Assembly: GCA_964465125.1 (NCBI GenBank)
Contig: CAYXIO010000007.1
Span: forward strand, 1-64,000
DNA: 64,000 nt
Reading direction: 5' to 3'
Origin: CAYOHG01 sp964465125
GTDB taxonomy: Bacteria; Planctomycetota; Phycisphaerae; UBA1845; Fen-1342
In this document: positions 62,310 to 64,000 of the stretch, one piece after another
Layout: the number at the start of each line of letters is the position of its first letter
How positions within the stretch are numbered: the first letter of the stretch is position 1
The notes under the pieces: generated by a model
What the model saw: the letters and a program-made list of their open reading frames with translations, nothing else
The model's database searches: none
What the model was told of the DNA's origin: nothing
Program-made: the position numbers and the translations under genes

Positions 62310-64000
62310 TCACTCCGAAGCGGGCCCCGCGCCGGTCCGACGCGGCGGAGGAGCATGGGGCTGCGCCACTGGGAGCGCGATCGATCCGATCGGAGCGCAC
62401 AACGGCTCGGTACCGGCCGCCGCCGCCGGACGACCCGCTGGTCCGCGCGCGGCGCAGCGGTCGCAGTTGCGCGCGGTGCGCAGCGCCAGCGCGCCGGTGG
62501 GACAGGCCTCCGCACACGCGGTCGCGCAGCGCGCCAGGCCCTCGGCCAGCGGTCGGTCGAAGGGAACGGCCATGGTCACGTCAAAGCCGCGGCCGACGAT
62601 GGCTACGCCGAGCGGTTCCTCGTGCCGGGCGGCGACTTGAACGCATGCGCCGCAGACGATGCACTTACCCGGTTCAAAGACGACCTCGGCGCTGGAATCG
62701 TCCCGTGCGAACCGCCGCCGAGCGCCCGTGAACCGATCCGGGTCGGCACCGAGCTCGCCGGCGAGCTGCCGCAAGCCGCAGACTTCCGCACTTCGGCAGC
62801 CGCAGCCCATGCAGCGCTGCGCTTCCTCGCGTGCCTGCGTGGCGCTCAGCCCGCGGCACACCTCGTCGAACGTCTGGATGCGGGCGGCCGGTTCGAGCTC
62901 CTGCATCGGCGCGCGCGGCGATCGTTCCACTTCACGGAAGAGGGCGGCGCGTTCGTCGTCGTCCATCGGTGTCATTCGCACGCCGGGCTGAACCGCCGGA
63001 CCGGTCACGGGCTCGTCGCGAAGAAACTGGTCGATGGAGACGGCGGCGACACGACCGGCCGCGACGGCGCGGACGGCGAGATCGGCGCCGAGCACGGCGT
63101 CGCCGCCCGCGAACACGCCCGGCACGTTGGTCGCGAGCGATTGCGGATCGGCGGCGATCCCCCAGGCGGTGATGGTCAGTCCCTCGCGCTCCGCCACCGA
63201 ACGCTCAACCGTCTGGCCGATGGCGGCGATGACGGTGGATGCTTCCAGCACGAACTCGGACCCCGCGATGGGCACGGGCGTGCGGCGGCCGGACGCGTCC
63301 GCTTCGGCAAGTTGCATGCGCTGGCAGGTGACGCGGATGGTGTGTTGTCCGTTACGTTCCAGCCGCACGGGCGCAGCACAGCACTCGATCCGCACGCCCT
63401 CGGCCTCGGCCGCCTCGACTTCCTCGAGCAAGCAGGGCATTTCGCGCCGGCTGCGCCGATAGAGCACGCGGACGGACGGCGAGCGGCGTCCGGCGGAGGC
63501 CATGTGCTGGTTGCGGACGGCGGAGCGGGCCGCGTCGACGGCGGTGTTCCCGCCGCCGACGACGAGCACCTCGCTTCCCAACGTCGGCGGATGGCCGCGC
63601 GCCACGCAGTCGAGGTATTCGATTCCGGACAGCGCCAACTCTTCGCCCTCGCAGCCGAGGCGCTGCGCATTCTGCGCGCCGATCGCGATGAAGACCGCGT
63701 CATGCGATTGGCGGAGCTGGTCGAGCGAGAATTCGCTGCCCCAGCGCGCGTTGAATCGGAACTGCGCGCCCAGCGAGCGGATTCGGTCGATCTCGGCGTT
63801 CAGCGCGGCGCGCGGCAAGCGATACTCGGGAATGCCGTAGCGCAGCATGCCGCCGGGCTCGGCCTGGGCGTCGAAGAGCGTGCACGCGTGGCCGCGCAGC
63901 AGGAGGTAGAACGCGGCGCTCAGGCCGGCGGGTCCGGCGCCGATGATCGCGACCGATTTTCGCGGGCCGGCGGCATCGGGCGGAGCTTGCGGCGTGAACG
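62310..64000 (-). CDS. GltD-type FAD/NAD(P)-dependent oxidoreductase with Fe-S region, 5' truncated
   Basis: The visible 563 residues lack the N-terminus. They begin in the FAD-binding AIIGAGPAGLSAAFYLL, and continue with EPGGMLRYGIPEYRLP and the NAD(P)-binding VLVVGGGNTAVDAARSA typical of the glutamate synthase small-subunit fold. A GCG/CxxxxxC stretch (RCMGCGCRSAEVCGL) and a C-terminal NuoG/formate-dehydrogenase-like ferredoxin region (CIVCGACVQVA; CATACAEACPTGAL) follow. Some expected cluster cysteines are missing. Such enzymes move electrons between NAD(P)H and a partner such as formate dehydrogenase or hydrogenase; the partner is not in the window. Confidence 0.85.
   Translation of the reverse strand, partial: FTPQAPPDAAGPRKSVAIIGAGPAGLSAAFYLLLRGHACTLFDAQAEPGGMLRYGIPEYRLPRAALNAEIDRIRSLGAQFRFNARWGSEFSLDQLRQSHDAVFIAIGAQNAQRLGCEGEELALSGIEYLDCVARGHPPTLGSEVLVVGGGNTAVDAARSAVRNQHMASAGRRSPSVRVLYRRSRREMPCLLEEVEAAEAEGVRIECCAAPVRLERNGQHTIRVTCQRMQLAEADASGRRTPVPIAGSEFVLEASTVIAAIGQTVERSVAEREGLTITAWGIAADPQSLATNVPGVFAGGDAVLGADLAVRAVAAGRVAAVSIDQFLRDEPVTGPAVQPGVRMTPMDDDERAALFREVERSPRAPMQELEPAARIQTFDEVCRGLSATQAREEAQRCMGCGCRSAEVCGLRQLAGELGADPDRFTGARRRFARDDSSAEVVFEPGKCIVCGACVQVAARHEEPLGVAIVGRGFDVTMAVPFDRPLAEGLARCATACAEACPTGALALRTARNCDRCAARGPAGRPAAAAGTEPLCAPIGSIALPVAQPHAPPPRRTGAGPASE

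Overview
The window is strongly GC-rich bacterial DNA that looks planctomycetal, most likely Phycisphaerae or a close relative. The main signs are two secreted proteins ending in a VPAPAA-type PEP-CTERM sorting signal with an RRR-type tail, an exosortase/EpsI exopolysaccharide cluster, a GldA/GldF/GldG plus DUF4340 operon, zinc-ribbon membrane proteins, and a subtilase with GTSxDCNxNGVPDxCD-type calcium-binding repeats. A run of 100 N inside one gene shows it is a scaffolded draft assembly, possibly a metagenome bin. The assignment is inference from family content; there is no rRNA here.

Layout. 1-8.1 kb (minus): lepA (3' end cut by the window edge), then a four-gene ABC export-type operon read gldA-gldF-gldG-DUF4340. 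8.6-12 kb (plus): a solitary restriction-modification polypeptide. 12-19.2 kb (minus): a FecR-like secreted protein followed by dapF, a polytopic membrane protein, and a 1065-residue lipoprotein. 19.4-22.4 kb (plus): two tandem modules, each a small secreted protein of one unrecognised family followed by a PEP-CTERM protein; the two modules have matching promoters and each ends in an intrinsic terminator. 22.4-24.7 kb: a J-domain protein and a membrane protein.

24.7-46.9 kb (minus): one dense 20-gene exopolysaccharide cluster. In transcription order it holds a membrane protein, a nucleotidyltransferase/beta-helix protein, a Wzc-type BY-kinase, a fused beta-helix/initiating sugar transferase, exosortase, EpsI, Wzx flippase, sulfotransferase, polymerase/ligase, sulfotransferase, a CDP-sugar set (RfbF, SDR, RfbC-like, SDR), GT2, sulfotransferase, GT2, GT4, a GT2-Alg14 fusion, and an Alg13-like protein. 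Most junctions are ATGA/GTGA/TGATG overlaps, so it is probably translated as a coupled unit. It predicts a sulfated polysaccharide assembled by a Wzx/Wzy route, alongside sorting of PEP-CTERM proteins such as the two encoded 15-20 kb away.

47.4-64 kb: mostly housekeeping genes. They are a GyrI-like protein, a lipoprotein, a YhaM-type exoribonuclease, recA (with a strong promoter overlapped by a palindrome), NAD(P)HX epimerase, an M16 peptidase, a TPR protein, tRNA-Arg(TCT), a zinc-ribbon membrane protein, ExoD, propionyl/acetyl-CoA synthetase, the subtilase containing the assembly gap, and a 5'-truncated GltD-type FAD/Fe-S oxidoreductase. No CRISPR array, rRNA, insertion sequence or prophage was seen.
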